Assembly: GCA_004802725.1 (NCBI GenBank)
Contig: SGPM01000322.1
Coordinates: 1 to 30,558 of the forward strand
Source of the DNA: Antrodiella citrinella
Taxonomy: Eukaryota; Basidiomycota; Agaricomycetes; Polyporales; Steccherinaceae
Reading direction: 5' to 3'
DNA: 30,558 bases
A program made the position numbers and the translations under genes. The notes beneath the pieces are model-generated. The model saw only the letters and a program-made list of their open reading frames with translations, did not search any database and was not told the DNA's origin. The stretch's first letter is position 1; the number at the start of each line of letters is the position of its first letter. Shown here piece by piece: positions 21,101-30,558 of this stretch.

Positions 21101-21669
21101 TTCGAGTGAGACTGGTTGTCGACTTGACGAGGCATCCTGGTACTTATGCCAGTGGGTTTTCAGTCACGCTTAAACGGCCCGGGGATGGTCGGGACGTACC
21201 TTCACGCTTGAACGCTCCGAGGAATTTGAATGAGATAAGTACAGCCTCAGGCTAAGATGTGGACGGCGACAAAGCTGTCGACAGGTGAGAACTTGGTCCG
21301 AATTGTCTCGTGTTGTATGTTCATCTTCCACCGTACCTCCATCCGTCGTACTTCAAGTTTCATCGTTTTGTGGGCAAAAAGACAAGAGGCTACTCGATGA
21401 CCGCGCAGCCATACAGCCTGCGACTTCGAGCAAAATAAATGTGTATGCAGTTGCTAGCTGGTAATCTCGCCGAGTACCTGATAGTGGCCGTGATCCTAGC
21501 TCTCCGAGCCAACTCCAAACTTTTACAGAACCGTGGGACACGGTGGTGGCAAGTGCAGCGGATCCATCTACGAGAACACGTTCATTGAGTACATGTACAT
21601 GTCGATAGCTAAGAAACTAGAGAGAACCAACGAAAGCAGGTCAAAAGCGAGTCCAAGCCATACACGAAA
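21101..21669. other. Former P450 promoter region
   Basis: 569 bp between the P450 start (21100) and the MATE stop (21670), both on the minus strand. No coding or repeat structure that I can support. Confidence 0.5.
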
Positions 21670-23790
21670 TTATTCAAGAAGGAGCCTCTGTTGTTTGAAG
21701 AAAACATCCCGAATCCTACCGCCCCGCAAATAGAATGCCCACAGGGTGTCCATGACAAGAATGGTACCAAGGCTGACGACCAGACTTCCTCCGCTAAATT
21801 CCTTGGCGCGTCAGTAAGATGTCTGAACAGTGGATATACGACAACATACAACACCCATTTCTGGTACGTCCAGGCTGTGTCTGGTGTGATTCCGATGAGA
21901 GGAAGCGCAATCGCCCACGGAAGAGCATAGCATATGTTCACGATGAGGGATTGGTAAAGGTACCTGAAAGCGAGTGAGAAATTCAATAGATGCAACTTGG
22001 CGAGAACATGTAATGAAGCTCACCAATGAGTCTGGGTCGCCAGCACAACAGTCGCAAGCTGTGTCGACACAGCATAACAGATGTAGCACCAGTCAATGCT
22101 CCTCCACATCATGGCTGTTATCTCCGCAACCTCGTCTGAATTGGATAGGAACTTCGCGAACGGGCCAGCACCATGGATAGAGAGTGCGATGAAGAGAGGG
22201 ATCTCGAAGAGGAGCGCAAAACCAACTGAGCGCAGAGCAGGCGTGACGATGACTACAGCGGATTGTCAATTCGATGATTCGTCAATTTGTTTTGGAAATG
22301 ATCACTGACATTTTATATCCGACCACGATGCATGTACACCCGGGACTTTGGACTGTTGAAAGACCCCCCATCTATGCCCTACAAACGCATTTGAGGTCGC
22401 CTCGAGCGAACTCACAGGCACCATAACTAGCCCCCATCTAATGGTGTTAAAAACGCCCCAGGCGGTAGCATATGCCTGACCCATGGATACGACACCATGG
22501 ATCTGCCATAAGCTTCCGACAAGGAAGTCAGCCACCAACTACGAGGACGACGATAATGAAGGAGTGTGAGTCGGAATGACAATGCTTACTAAATCGCATT
22601 TCGGACTGCACTTTCGGTGAACGTCCATCTTCCTGGAAGTATCAGAGTTTTGAGCGAGCTGTAGTTGAACCATTTCAATGTTGCGGCGTTGATCCTATGG
22701 TGAGCGGCGGTTTTCTTCACGAGATACAAGAAGTAGATGAGACCGGCGACAGCACCAGCGAGGCTTTGTGAGGGAGCAGTACAGTAAGTTGTTTGCATGT
22801 AAGAAAGTCGATTATGTGTGCTTACTCGCATACGAGCTTGATGATCGCAACTGTATGGATGGTGGGTGTGAAGCCTCGAACGTGCACAGTAGAAACAAGC
22901 GCAAGTTCGAGAAAGATCTGAATCACAGTTTGCACGGTCGACATAAAGAGAGGTACACTGTCATTCAACAGTCAGCGCATACACTATCAGTGTTCTCTAG
23001 AGAATTTCAAGGTACTCACTCCGGTTTATCCAGGGCGCGGGTTCCCAAAGTCACGGCGGTGTTGAGCGTGCTCGCAAGAGAGTCAAAAGCAAGGATCCGG
23101 AGGTACTTGACAGACGTCTGACGTACTTCTCCGGGCACATATGCGCCGACAAAACCAGGTGCGGCAAAGAGAAATATGACCGACAAAACGAAGCCCAAGC
23201 CAGACTGCACGGATATGAGCGTGTAAGTCAGTGAAAGCCGCTCCATGAGCTGCGTCCCGGAGTCGTGGGTTGTATCTCCGCTCCCAATCGTCGACCTTTG
23301 AAAAACGGTTGGTTTGAAACTTCGGCTGGGATCGAGAGCTAGACGTAGCGTACCAAGCTGCTCGTGGCAGACCTTCGTTCAGAACTTCAATGACACATGA
23401 AAAATCTGTTGGAAAACGAGTTGAAATGATCCGCTGCCAACACCGCTCAGAAAGGATAACTGAAAAACACTGACACGTGTATGCGTCTACTGTTGAGACC
23501 AACGATGAGTCGATGTTTGCAACCCAGAGCTTGGACATTGTACTGTATACTGCTGGGATTGCAAAAGCTGCGAGATTGAATATGAGGGCCCCGTGGTAGC
23601 TATGAATTGTACTCCGGTTAATGCAGTATTCCAAAGACGAGAGACCATCTGCCTACCTCGCCCGAAGACGAGTGAGCCTTCCACTTGAGATCACCCTTTC
23701 CGGCGCTGACCCTTCTCTGGCAAGAGGCTCGACATGGTCGAGCTCGTCAATAGGAGACTCGGGATCGTCCACTTTAACGATGTTGTCCAT
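21670..23790 (-). CDS. MATE-like multidrug/toxin extrusion membrane transporter, 10 exons, 520 aa
   Basis: Minus-strand exons: 23790-23657, 23599-23475, 23405-23354, 23295-23020, 22957-22826, 22763-22590, 22512-22310, 22252-22024, 21963-21850 and 21793-21670. They total 1563 nt and are in frame at every junction. Introns of 56-77 nt have GT-AG ends. Several hydrophobic segments are visible: [83 protein letters not shown] and [19 protein letters not shown]. Conserved stretches such as [35 protein letters not shown]-like TRALDKP, and [16 protein letters not shown] followed by [10 protein letters not shown] recall a fungal branch of the MATE family. Such proteins export small molecules by H+ or Na+ antiport. 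The start is the ATG in frame with exon 2; a competing N-terminal frame is not needed. Substrate unknown. It borders the dead P450. Confidence 0.82.
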
Positions 23791-24447
23791 TGGGAGGAGC
23801 TAATGACCAGTCAATCGCGACGTCAGATACGGATGATTCTTGAAGCCATACATCATAATGGGACGAAGACGACAAAACTGGATTCTGATGTACCACAGCC
23901 TGCCAGAGGCGGCCAGCAATCGACATACTAGCTCCAAGAGAGTCTTAGAGATGGGCGGATCCACCCGCGGGCCAGCCTGAGACGCGGACTCAGCTAAATG
24001 ACTCACAAACTTGATCCCGGGATGATCGTATGCGTTGGGTTTCTACTTCCTCACAGTTTCGCAAAGACTGCAGTATAAAGATCACTGAGGAGGAGGGAAT
24101 ATGAAATCTCGAGACGTGTCACTGTACTGTAAAACTGAGAGTCAGATCCTCAGAAAATCCCACACCCTTCAACATCAGCGTCAGACGTACTGCTTCGCAC
24201 AACTCACACGTACAAAGTGGGCAAGTATGTAATTGGGCAGAGAGCATTGCCACGCAGTCATGAACGATGCACGCGTGTTCGCGAGATAGAGGGACGGCGT
24301 CCTGGGGGTCTCTCAGACTGCAGTGGTAAGTAAGAATCTGTAGAGAGTCGTCTGCAGGCTTGCAACTCGTCATCATGATTATGTCACGCGTGTCGGTGAC
24401 CACAAAGGGGTTTTGACCTTCAAATCATCTTCCACCGCACGTCGACC
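23791..24447. promoter_or_regulatory. Divergent promoter region between the MATE and MYND genes
   Basis: 657 bp between start codons on opposite strands. A cysteine-rich minus-strand ORF at 24119-24403 is present but lacks support. No clear TATA box was assigned. Confidence 0.45.
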
Positions 24448-26461
24448 ATGGTGGCACCGTAAGTATACATTGCTGTTTCTGTTTCTTGATTCCTTCACTG
24501 ACACCTTCGCTGGAACATCACTAGAGTAGAAGCTCCAGGCACTAGTTTTGCGCGCGGCAACATAGAGCCCTCAACGCCTCAAAGCTTTGTTCTAGCATCC
24601 ATAAACTGGTCAAATGTCGCGCGTTATGAATCTGAAAACGTGCCCGACTGGATTGTGTACCTTCACCAGCAGCAGAAGTATGAAGTTCATACTCTCATAT
24701 ATACCCTTTCACAAATGCTCGACAAGGGTCGAACATGTCCTCCGCAATGGTCCGCGTTTGCAAAGCAGAAACTGCCATGTGATCTGGTCGATATTCTTTC
24801 GGAGCCGGATATGTTCTCAGAACAAGATGGAGATTTCAAAGTAAGTGCTCAGGTCAGGATGCGCCGCGTAGACTCACTACTGACGGATATGTTTCAGAAT
24901 GTTTCATATGGGGTTGCGATGTTGACACTGCTCCACTCCTGCATGAAAGTTGCAGTGTACCATATTGAACACGAACTCGATGAGCACAACTACACTAATA
25001 TGTGTCTCAACTCTCTGTTTCACCAGCGAGAGAAGTTCTACCAGGCCATGTGGAACAAAAGACATCTCATTCACGCGCAGGACCAATTCGCCCACATCTC
25101 ACTCGCCCTCGACTTTCACACGTTCTCTGTGCAAGCGTTCCGCTGTGTACACACTTTATGGAAGATGTCCGAATACAGCTAGTTAGTGGCACCGTCTCAG
25201 TCGGGAAATCTGTATACTCACATTCGCACTCAAGCAGACAGCCAACCCCCCTTTCGATGCATGCAGCACACTTTCTCCTGTACTACTGGATATATAGTCC
25301 CAGGGACGAAGAGCTGGCAGAATTGATGCCAGCCTTGGAAAGAATGTTGTTTCATGAACCGGCAAATGTGACTTCATTCTTCAAACACTTCTTGGACTCC
25401 TGTGATCAGGAAGTCCCGCAGCTTTTGTTGAAGAAGATATCTCGTCTGTTACGGGACCGACACTACTTGGATGGATACGATTACGAGTTCACTTTCGTCG
25501 CTACTGCGGTCGTATGCAACTCTACGGATCTCTTCTCCGGTATTAAACTCCCTGAAGGAGAAGGGTTGGTCCCGAGTATGATCATTAACTTTCATCGGAA
25601 TATGTGTGGTTCAATTAACCATAGTCCTGNTCGCAATGGAGCATTCGTCAGCTTATTGATAGAGTCTTTCCGGTGCGCTCTATTACTCGCTCAAGACCCA
25701 GCTCACCCAGCTCTAACATCTGTGCCCACTGACCAGGAGACTCCTGAACACCGAGAATTCGCTCAAATTCTCNAGTCAAATAACTCGTTACGCNGGACGG
25801 CTCAACCTGATATCAATCATTAGCGTGGCTGCTCTTTGGGATGTGAAAGAAACCAGGGAGCGACAATTCGGTGAGTGTAGAAATTNGTGTGCATCNTCTC
25901 GAGTCTGACATGTATGTAACNTGCGTTGTCGTCCTAGAAACTACGCGGAGACTCCTGGGGCTGCTCTCACTGTTGGCNCAGCTTCCCGACAACGGCAGTC
26001 GCTCTCTTTCGAAACAAAAACACGCTCTGCGAATCACAACTGAAGCGATCTGGTACGACACGTTGAAGGAACTTCTCGCTGCTCCTGCAGAGGGTGTCCA
26101 ACAAATAGCCTTNAAACATGCGGTTATCAAAGCCTGGAAAACCTACGGGGCGTTGTTCGGTTTGAAGGAGGGCGGCAAGCTGACGACATCTCAGAGGCCT
26201 TCCGTACCAAGCGACACGAGGCCATACTGGCGGATTCNAAAGCGATGCTTTTCCAACACATGCGCTTGCGCTCACTTGATGCAGTCGTGTCATCAGTTTC
26301 GNGTGTGTAAAAGGCTGCTGGCGGGTTTTATACTGCAGTCGACGATGTCAAGAATCGTGAGTTGATTTCTACATGTAGGTGGTTGTGCTGACTTGTTTAT
26401 GTATGATAGCGACTGGAAAGCGGGGCACCGGATTGTGTGTAGCACGCTCTTGGACTCTTAG
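24448..26461 (+). CDS. MYND zinc-finger protein of the agaricomycete C-terminal-MYND family (frame broken by indels/Ns)
   Basis: Exons 24448-24458, 24525-24840 and 24898 onward start MVAP|VEAPGTSFARGN and continue with a helical region (DWIVYLHQQQKYEVHTLIYT, FHQREKFYQAMWNKRHL). An intron lies at about 25870-25937 and another at 26357-26409. The C terminus assembles a full MYND finger: RCFSNTCAC, RVCK, GCWRVLYCSRRCQES, then across the last intron DWKAGHRIVC, ending STLLDS-stop at 26461. Frame breaks lie at about 25160-25185, at N 25773, about 26170, at N 26238, and in the A-run at about 26308-26312. Dropping the two Ns or one A restores homology, so sequence error is likely, but decay cannot be excluded. 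MYND fingers bind proline-containing peptides; this family's role is unknown. Confidence 0.65.
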
Positions 26462-27323
26462 GTTTGTTCACGCCCGGCACGGGTAGACTGTGGTCTCATG
26501 GTCTCNCTCCCTCTCTGATCTTTTCGTCTTTGGCATTTTCATTCGATTGTCGGTAACCTCATTTGCTCTTGCTGAATGTCGTTGGCCACACTGGCATGCG
26601 TACCTACTCAACATATGAACTACGTCAGTAGTAACCTGTACTACTACCCATTCACATTTAATTTCGTATCTTGACTCCTCTGATTATCAAGCGCAGAAAT
26701 ANCATAACATATATTTTTGATATAAGGAAGGGCGTGAGGGCCGGTGAGGCTCACTGAGTTGCTATGTTTTCTCGCCGGACGCTAGCGCTCTACTAATCCT
26801 GTTCTNCGTTCATATGCCCAGCTGCTACCTTTACCGTGCACCTTGGTGATCATTACATACNNGACATCTTCCCAAACGCGACATGACCTTACGTGCTATA
26901 ACTGGCTTTGCGAGCGTGGTGGGCGGACCCACAAAAGTGCCTTAGTACACGGACTCGNACAATGCCAGTGTCAGGATCAATATTTGTTTGTATATGGAAG
27001 CGACACGACTGAGACCGGTACNTTTGTACGTTGTGTCTNCAATCACGAACAAATGTAGGATATCGCGTGTTCNAGTTCAATGGTACGGCATACTACTAAG
27101 TATCCCAGAACGTAAGCTCTTCATTCTTACCGACATGATNCACCATTGAATATTGAATCCGATCGTCAGGCGATCCTTCGTCGTGGATTATCTGATGAGA
27201 TGACTTGGGAGATCAGTGCTGCGGCGCCAACATTGGGAGTCGCTCTTCNCTCTGTTCCTTTGCCCTCAGTACTATCAATCCGTACACACTGCCAGCAACC
27301 CTCGTCAGTTGTATACTACAGTG
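26462..27323. other. N-containing intergenic region
   Basis: About 860 bp with more than ten scattered Ns. Short ORFs only. One at 27146-27340 (plus) overlaps the kinase fragment start and is not recognised. Sequence quality is too low for a firm call. Confidence 0.4.
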
Positions 27324-28120
27324 ATGTCGAAGGTAAGTAGTCTAACTATCTCACTCCTTAGGCTTACCTGAGTCCGTATCTTACAGTCTATCGACGACGC
27401 CACACTAGTACTAGATGCCTTGCGCCTACTATACGCGGACTCGGATACTGGCATCGCACCAGACGCCTTACGGGTTCTTTCAGAAGGTGAAAATCAGAGG
27501 GTTATCGATGTCTTGTGGCATGTACGTCGTTATTTTCTCGATGTCTTGGTATTGGCAAGTATTGCAGCTGATGGATGGATCCGTGCAGTTAGTGTCCAAG
27601 GATCCTCAGGCGGGCCAGCAGGAATCATGGTCTCAGCTTCGCAAACTTTGCGTCAAGCTATGTACGGTGTACGATGTACTCCCACGCGCACTCTACTTCA
27701 CCGGAATCCACGACATAGAAGAAATTGGCACATACTTATTCGGCGTCAAGTTGCGGGCAAAGATTGAGGCAGAGAATCAGTGTGTCTCAGTTGAGGCGTC
27801 CCCGCAGACACCCCCAAAGCAACATGGATAGGATGCAGCAGTTCAAGGCCCGGGTCCCGTCGTTTTCTCCTCGTGATCAGCTTTAGTGCTGATGTATTTC
27901 CTAATAGGATATCCGTCATATCGCAATCGTATGGATGAGCCTGTCGCACGAACACGTACTACCGCTATTGGGTGTTTTGTTGATGAAGCCAATATGTCAT
28001 TGGACTTCGTTACACCCGTCACGAGAATGGGTATATCCTATCCTACGTCGGATTGATGCAGCCCATGGCTGTGTGGCGATGCATATCGAAGATTCATCCA
28101 TGGACTGGTTTGTCACACTA
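27324..28120 (+). pseudogene. Truncated kinase gene of a second agaricomycete TKL-like subfamily
   Basis: Model: ATGTCGAAG at 27324-27332, exon 27387-27521 (SIDDATLVLDALRLLYADSD to DVLWH), and exon from 27568 (LMDGSVQLV, then LRKLCVKLCTVYDVLPRALY, FTGIHDIEEIGTYLFG). These are the linker and the start of the kinase N-lobe typical of agaricomycete kinases with the pattern LRKLC...LP..L...G. The glycine-rich loop is missing, and the frame stops at 27831. A further exon from about 27909 gives IVWMSLSHEHVLPLLGV, the helix-C to beta-4 region. Nothing of the catalytic loop follows: the sequence runs into the palindromic MITE at 28123. It is a remnant with no kinase activity possible. It is unrelated in detail to the two kinases at 10-15.6 kb. 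Confidence 0.65.
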
Positions 28121-28122
28121 TA

Positions 28123-28362
28123 CAGTCGGTTAGTACATATAAGATGGTCAAGCTTAATCCCAATTAGGCCATATAATATGATGGCCGGACGTCGGCCGAG
28201 ATCCGAGATTTCCCCATATGATATGGTCAGCTGATGGTGTCCGGACACCATCAGCTGACCATATCATATGGGGTAATCTCAGATCGTCGGCGACGTCCGG
28301 CCATCATATTATATGGCCTAATTGGGATTAAGCTTGACCATCTTATATGTACTAACCGACTG
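28123..28362. mobile_element. Palindromic MITE / foldback element, 240 bp
   Basis: Nearly the whole element is one inverted repeat. It begins CAGTCGGTTAGTACATATAA at 28123 and ends with the exact reverse complement at 28362. The arms meet at GTGTCCGGACAC (centre 28242/28243), with only a few mismatches near 28191-28216 and 28268-28295. Termini beginning CAGT are common in Tc1/mariner and pogo-type elements. The left flank is TA and the right flank AA, so the target duplication is imperfect or mutated. It has no coding capacity and sits exactly at the junction of a kinase remnant and a Plavaka remnant. Confidence 0.85.
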
Positions 28363-29394
28363 AATACGCTCCTGCTGGATCGTGATCAATGTATGAACCT
28401 GCGCATTCCACCACCACGTCCCGGTGTGCATGTCGTGGTACATGCGGTTGGTGCGATCAGCATCGGTGTAATGCCTTTCAGACTTGAATATTAGATCCGC
28501 CGCAAGCGAGGGATCACCATACAGCGCCTTGACACATTCGAGTGAATCCCGATAGTAGACCTCAAATGCCTCGCCGCCAACAGTGACTTCCTTGCAGTGA
28601 AAGCGAGGACGGCTGACAGGTAGCTTGTCGATGACCTGGTTGATTTGACGTGTGGTATGGTAGGACAGTCCGAGGGCCTCTGGAACCTGTCACGATATTA
28701 GTAACATGACCGACGAACATGAGGACAAAAGACGTACTCCTTGGATTGCAAGCAGCCGATCCATTGCATTAGATCCAGGTCCAAATATCTTCCCCCACCG
28801 TGCGATCTCCCAATCCATTCGCGTCGGAAATGGAGCGTAAGGGTTATCGGCCTCCGCTGCACCGTAAGACGAGAATGAAGAAGCCTCTTGCCGAAGAGGT
28901 TTTCCCGCGCGTGCAGAAGGGAAGTGGTCGATGTAGACATCCTGCCGAAGAGACTCTTCAATGTGTTGACGGCCAGCAGGTGCGGGGGCTTGTGGGGCCT
29001 CAGCGTCCACAATGGGAACAGCAGGTGGAGGAAGAGGAGGCGGCTCCCATCCGGGGCCGTCTTCGTAATCAATGTTTCCAGCAGGATCTTCTTCTTCGTC
29101 TTCTTCGTCGCCCTGTTCCTGCCCCGCAAGCTCATCCTCGTCAATCATATCTGCATCCTGCTCTCCGCCACCCTCATCAAAAAGCGCTCCTCCGATTGGA
29201 ATATCCTGTCCGTCATCATCACCATCGTCGGAGAAGTCGTCTTCATTCCGGTCGGCAACAGGCAGATCATCGAACAGACCAGGTAGTTCAGATCGCTCAG
29301 AGAAGGCCGCACAAAGGGGGTTGAGAGTCTGGCGACGATGGCTCTGGTATCCTTGAAAATGGAACTCCTTCTGGCATCCACCACAAACTAGCAT
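28318..29394 (-). pseudogene. Truncated Plavaka-type transposase (N-terminal part), ending inside the MITE
   Basis: Exons 29394-28738 and 28686 downward (intron of 51 nt) stay in frame. The N terminus is a C2H2-like finger, MLVCGGCQKEFHFQGYQSH, followed by RRQTLNPLC, as in fungal Plavaka transposons (related to the CACTA/EnSpm group). An acidic spacer follows, then YAPFPTRMDWEIARWGK, LPVSRPRFHCKEV, GGEAFEVYYRDSLECVKALY, and the conserved KSERHYTDADRTNRMYHDMH followed by TGTWWWNAQ. After this the expected block with SSDKTQ-like residues and the catalytic part are absent: the frame runs into the MITE and stops at 28318-28320. About 341 aa are encoded, against more than 900 in full elements (from memory). 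The element cannot transpose by itself. Its outer ends were not found. Confidence 0.8.
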
Positions 29395-29448
29395 ACCTGG
29401 AGATGCAGGGTACGCGATCGGGTCCTAGCGCCGAGCTGTAGGTTGTAG

Positions 29449-29682
29449 CTACAGACACTGAAGATTCATGTTAGCTGCAGCCGAATCACATAACAGATCG
29501 TACATACCAAAGTCGAGAAATGAGTAAGGAGTGGTAGGGGAAACCGTAAGAGAGGCCACGAAGCCGTTCCAGCGAGGCTCCCATGAGGTGTCGTATTTGC
29601 CAGCCAGCGGTTTCCGGCAGCTCCACGAACCGCAGTAATGCGGGTAACAAACAACCTTCAATTCGAGCGCGTCAGTTTTCAT
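29449..29682 (-). CDS. Possible small gene, unrecognised
   Basis: An open frame with MKTDALELKVVCYPHYCGS, then KYDTSWEPRWNGF and TTPYSFLDF, followed by a good splice donor (GTATGT at about 29512). A matching CTAAC branch site and CAG acceptor end near 29463, after which the frame continues into the Plavaka 5' end. The splice signals suggest it is or was transcribed. It may be a leader exon of the Plavaka element or a separate short gene. No domain is recognised. Confidence 0.3.
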   Translation of the reverse strand: MKTDALELKVVCYPHYCGSWSCRKPLAGKYDTSWEPRWNGFVASLTVSPTTPYSFLDFGMYDLLCDSAAANMNLQCL

Positions 29683-29779
29683 CTTTCCTGTTAAAAGCGG
29701 TTGTCACTCACCAATGCCAGTCTTGTTACCCCTCCCGTCGGTGCTCGTATCCGTCCATCACCTCACCTGATTTGCATAG

Positions 29780-30470
29780 ATGGCAAAAGCAGGCGACGAT
29801 GCAGCCACCAAAGTGGCCAAAAAGCAGGCCAAGAAACAGCGCGAGGAAGATGAGGCGGCACTGCTTATTGCGGCTGGGAGTGGTAAGTCTTAGTTTCAAC
29901 ATCATGATTCACATATTATACAACTCACCAACACGATTCATAAGGAGTGCGAGGATCAAAGACCGCCGCTATGGAAGGAAAATGTGAGTCCAACCTTTTT
30001 GCGATGGTGACACACAACTTACCTTGCACAGCATGGATGAACGGCGCGAGCGAGGCAGCCCGCAAACGAGCATTTTCAGCCGCTAATGACACTGAGCAGC
30101 CAAAGAAGAAAGCAAAGCCTCATGAGGCTGAAGCGAAGTCGGTGAAGGCGAAGGGAAAACAACGTGAGCGTCTAGAACATGTTATTGTTTATGTTTGTTG
30201 CTTACCACGTGAACGTGCGTTTACCGCTCAACGTTCTCACCATCTCTTTCTTTCTTTCTTCCCCTCCTTTGCTTGATCGCTTTACCTCTCTTTCTATACG
30301 CTTTTCATCTCGAAGCTGCAAAACTCTCGCCGACGGATGCTGCAAAGGCTGCGAAGAAGCCCGTCGCCAGCGATACTGGTACGTGTGACGTTGATGCACC
30401 GGACGGGCTCCTAAGCGCGGGAGAACACACCCAACAATGGGAGAACTCCTGGCAGAGGGGTACCACGTAA
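29780..30470 (+). CDS. Lys/Ala-rich charged protein, probably incomplete at right edge
   Basis: Exons 29780-29882, 29945-29983, 30032-30163 and 30316 onward join in frame. The protein begins MAKAGDDAATKVAKKQAKKQ and continues EEDEAALLIAAGSG, KTAAMEGK, RKRAFSAANDTEQPKKKAKP and LSPTDAAKAAKKPVASDT. KKKAKP looks like a nuclear localisation signal, and the N terminus should form a charged helix or coiled coil. A donor-like GTACGT at 30379 would take the gene beyond the window; without it the frame stops at 30468-30470. The third intron contains a pyrimidine-rich CTTT run at about 30243-30275. No family is recognised; a nucleic-acid-binding role is inference from composition. Confidence 0.5.
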
Positions 30471-30558
30471 GGGCGTTTGGGGAGGAGTCGTAGAGGTAGG
30501 CCGAGGTACTCGAACGTAGAAAGGAGTGTAAGGGAGAGGCCCGAAATAGGTCCGAGAG

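Noticed and set aside
24119..24403. Cysteine-rich minus-strand ORF (HTCPLCTCELC)
   Set aside because: Could suggest a zinc ribbon, but spacing fits no known finger, no splice partners are seen, and it lies in a divergent promoter region.
28234..28494. 86-aa plus-strand ORF spanning the palindrome
   Set aside because: Mostly one arm of the MITE; the mirror ORF at 27997-28251 on the other strand has nearly the same sequence because of the palindrome.
29072..29356. Serine-rich plus-strand ORF
   Set aside because: Antisense of the acidic spacer of the Plavaka transposase; poly-Ser is the complement of Asp/Glu codons.
30243..30275. CTTT-rich microsatellite-like run
   Set aside because: Short, imperfect and located in a probable intron; ordinary polypyrimidine sequence.

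Overview
This is a stretch of a basidiomycete (Agaricomycetes-type) nuclear genome. Nearly every gene is cut by GT-AG introns of about 46-77 nt, often with CTAAC/TTAAC-like branch points. The gene content fits mushroom-forming fungi: F-box and MYND families, a large kinase expansion, a DUF6699-like domain and a Plavaka-type transposon. The right third contains scattered N bases (about 25.6-27.3 kb, a few also near 11.3-11.5, 13.28 and 15.12 kb), so some frame breaks there may be sequence errors.

Layout. 1-176 is an inverted copy, identical base for base, of the upstream region of the kinase gene at 10072. 414-1988 (-) is an F-box protein. A 243-bp TA-flanked MITE lies at 2255-2497. 2975-3881 (-) is a small MYND zinc-finger protein. 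A gene-poor 1.5 kb follows. 5398-6271 (-) is a lineage-specific protein of unknown function, divergent from 6528-7803 (+), the spliceosome factor Cwc2. Cwc2 is convergent with 7945-9384 (-), the ZC3H15/Tma46 translation factor, which has 8 exons including an 18-nt micro-exon.

9494-15612 is a tandem duplication of a gene encoding a TKL-like kinase fused to a C-terminal DUF6699-like domain. The first copy is intact (713 aa). The second has a good kinase domain but a frame-disrupted tail. 16410-18431 (-) is a long, low-complexity conserved protein with one frame problem near its N terminus. 18780-21100 (-) is a cytochrome P450 with two nonsense codons and several frameshifts, a pseudogene. 21670-23790 (-) is an intact 10-exon MATE-like membrane transporter (520 aa). 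Divergent from it, 24448-26461 (+) encodes a protein ending in a MYND finger, broken by indels partly coinciding with Ns.

27324-28120 (+) is the N-terminal remnant of a second kinase subfamily. It is cut off by a near-perfect 240-bp palindromic MITE (28123-28362), which also caps a truncated Plavaka transposase running leftward from 29394. The window ends with a possible small gene (-) and the start of a lysine/alanine-rich protein (+).

Housekeeping genes (Cwc2 for splicing, ZC3H15 for translation) thus sit in a matrix of fast-evolving, duplicated or decaying accessory genes and small transposons. No rRNA, tRNA, CRISPR or prokaryote-type operon was seen.
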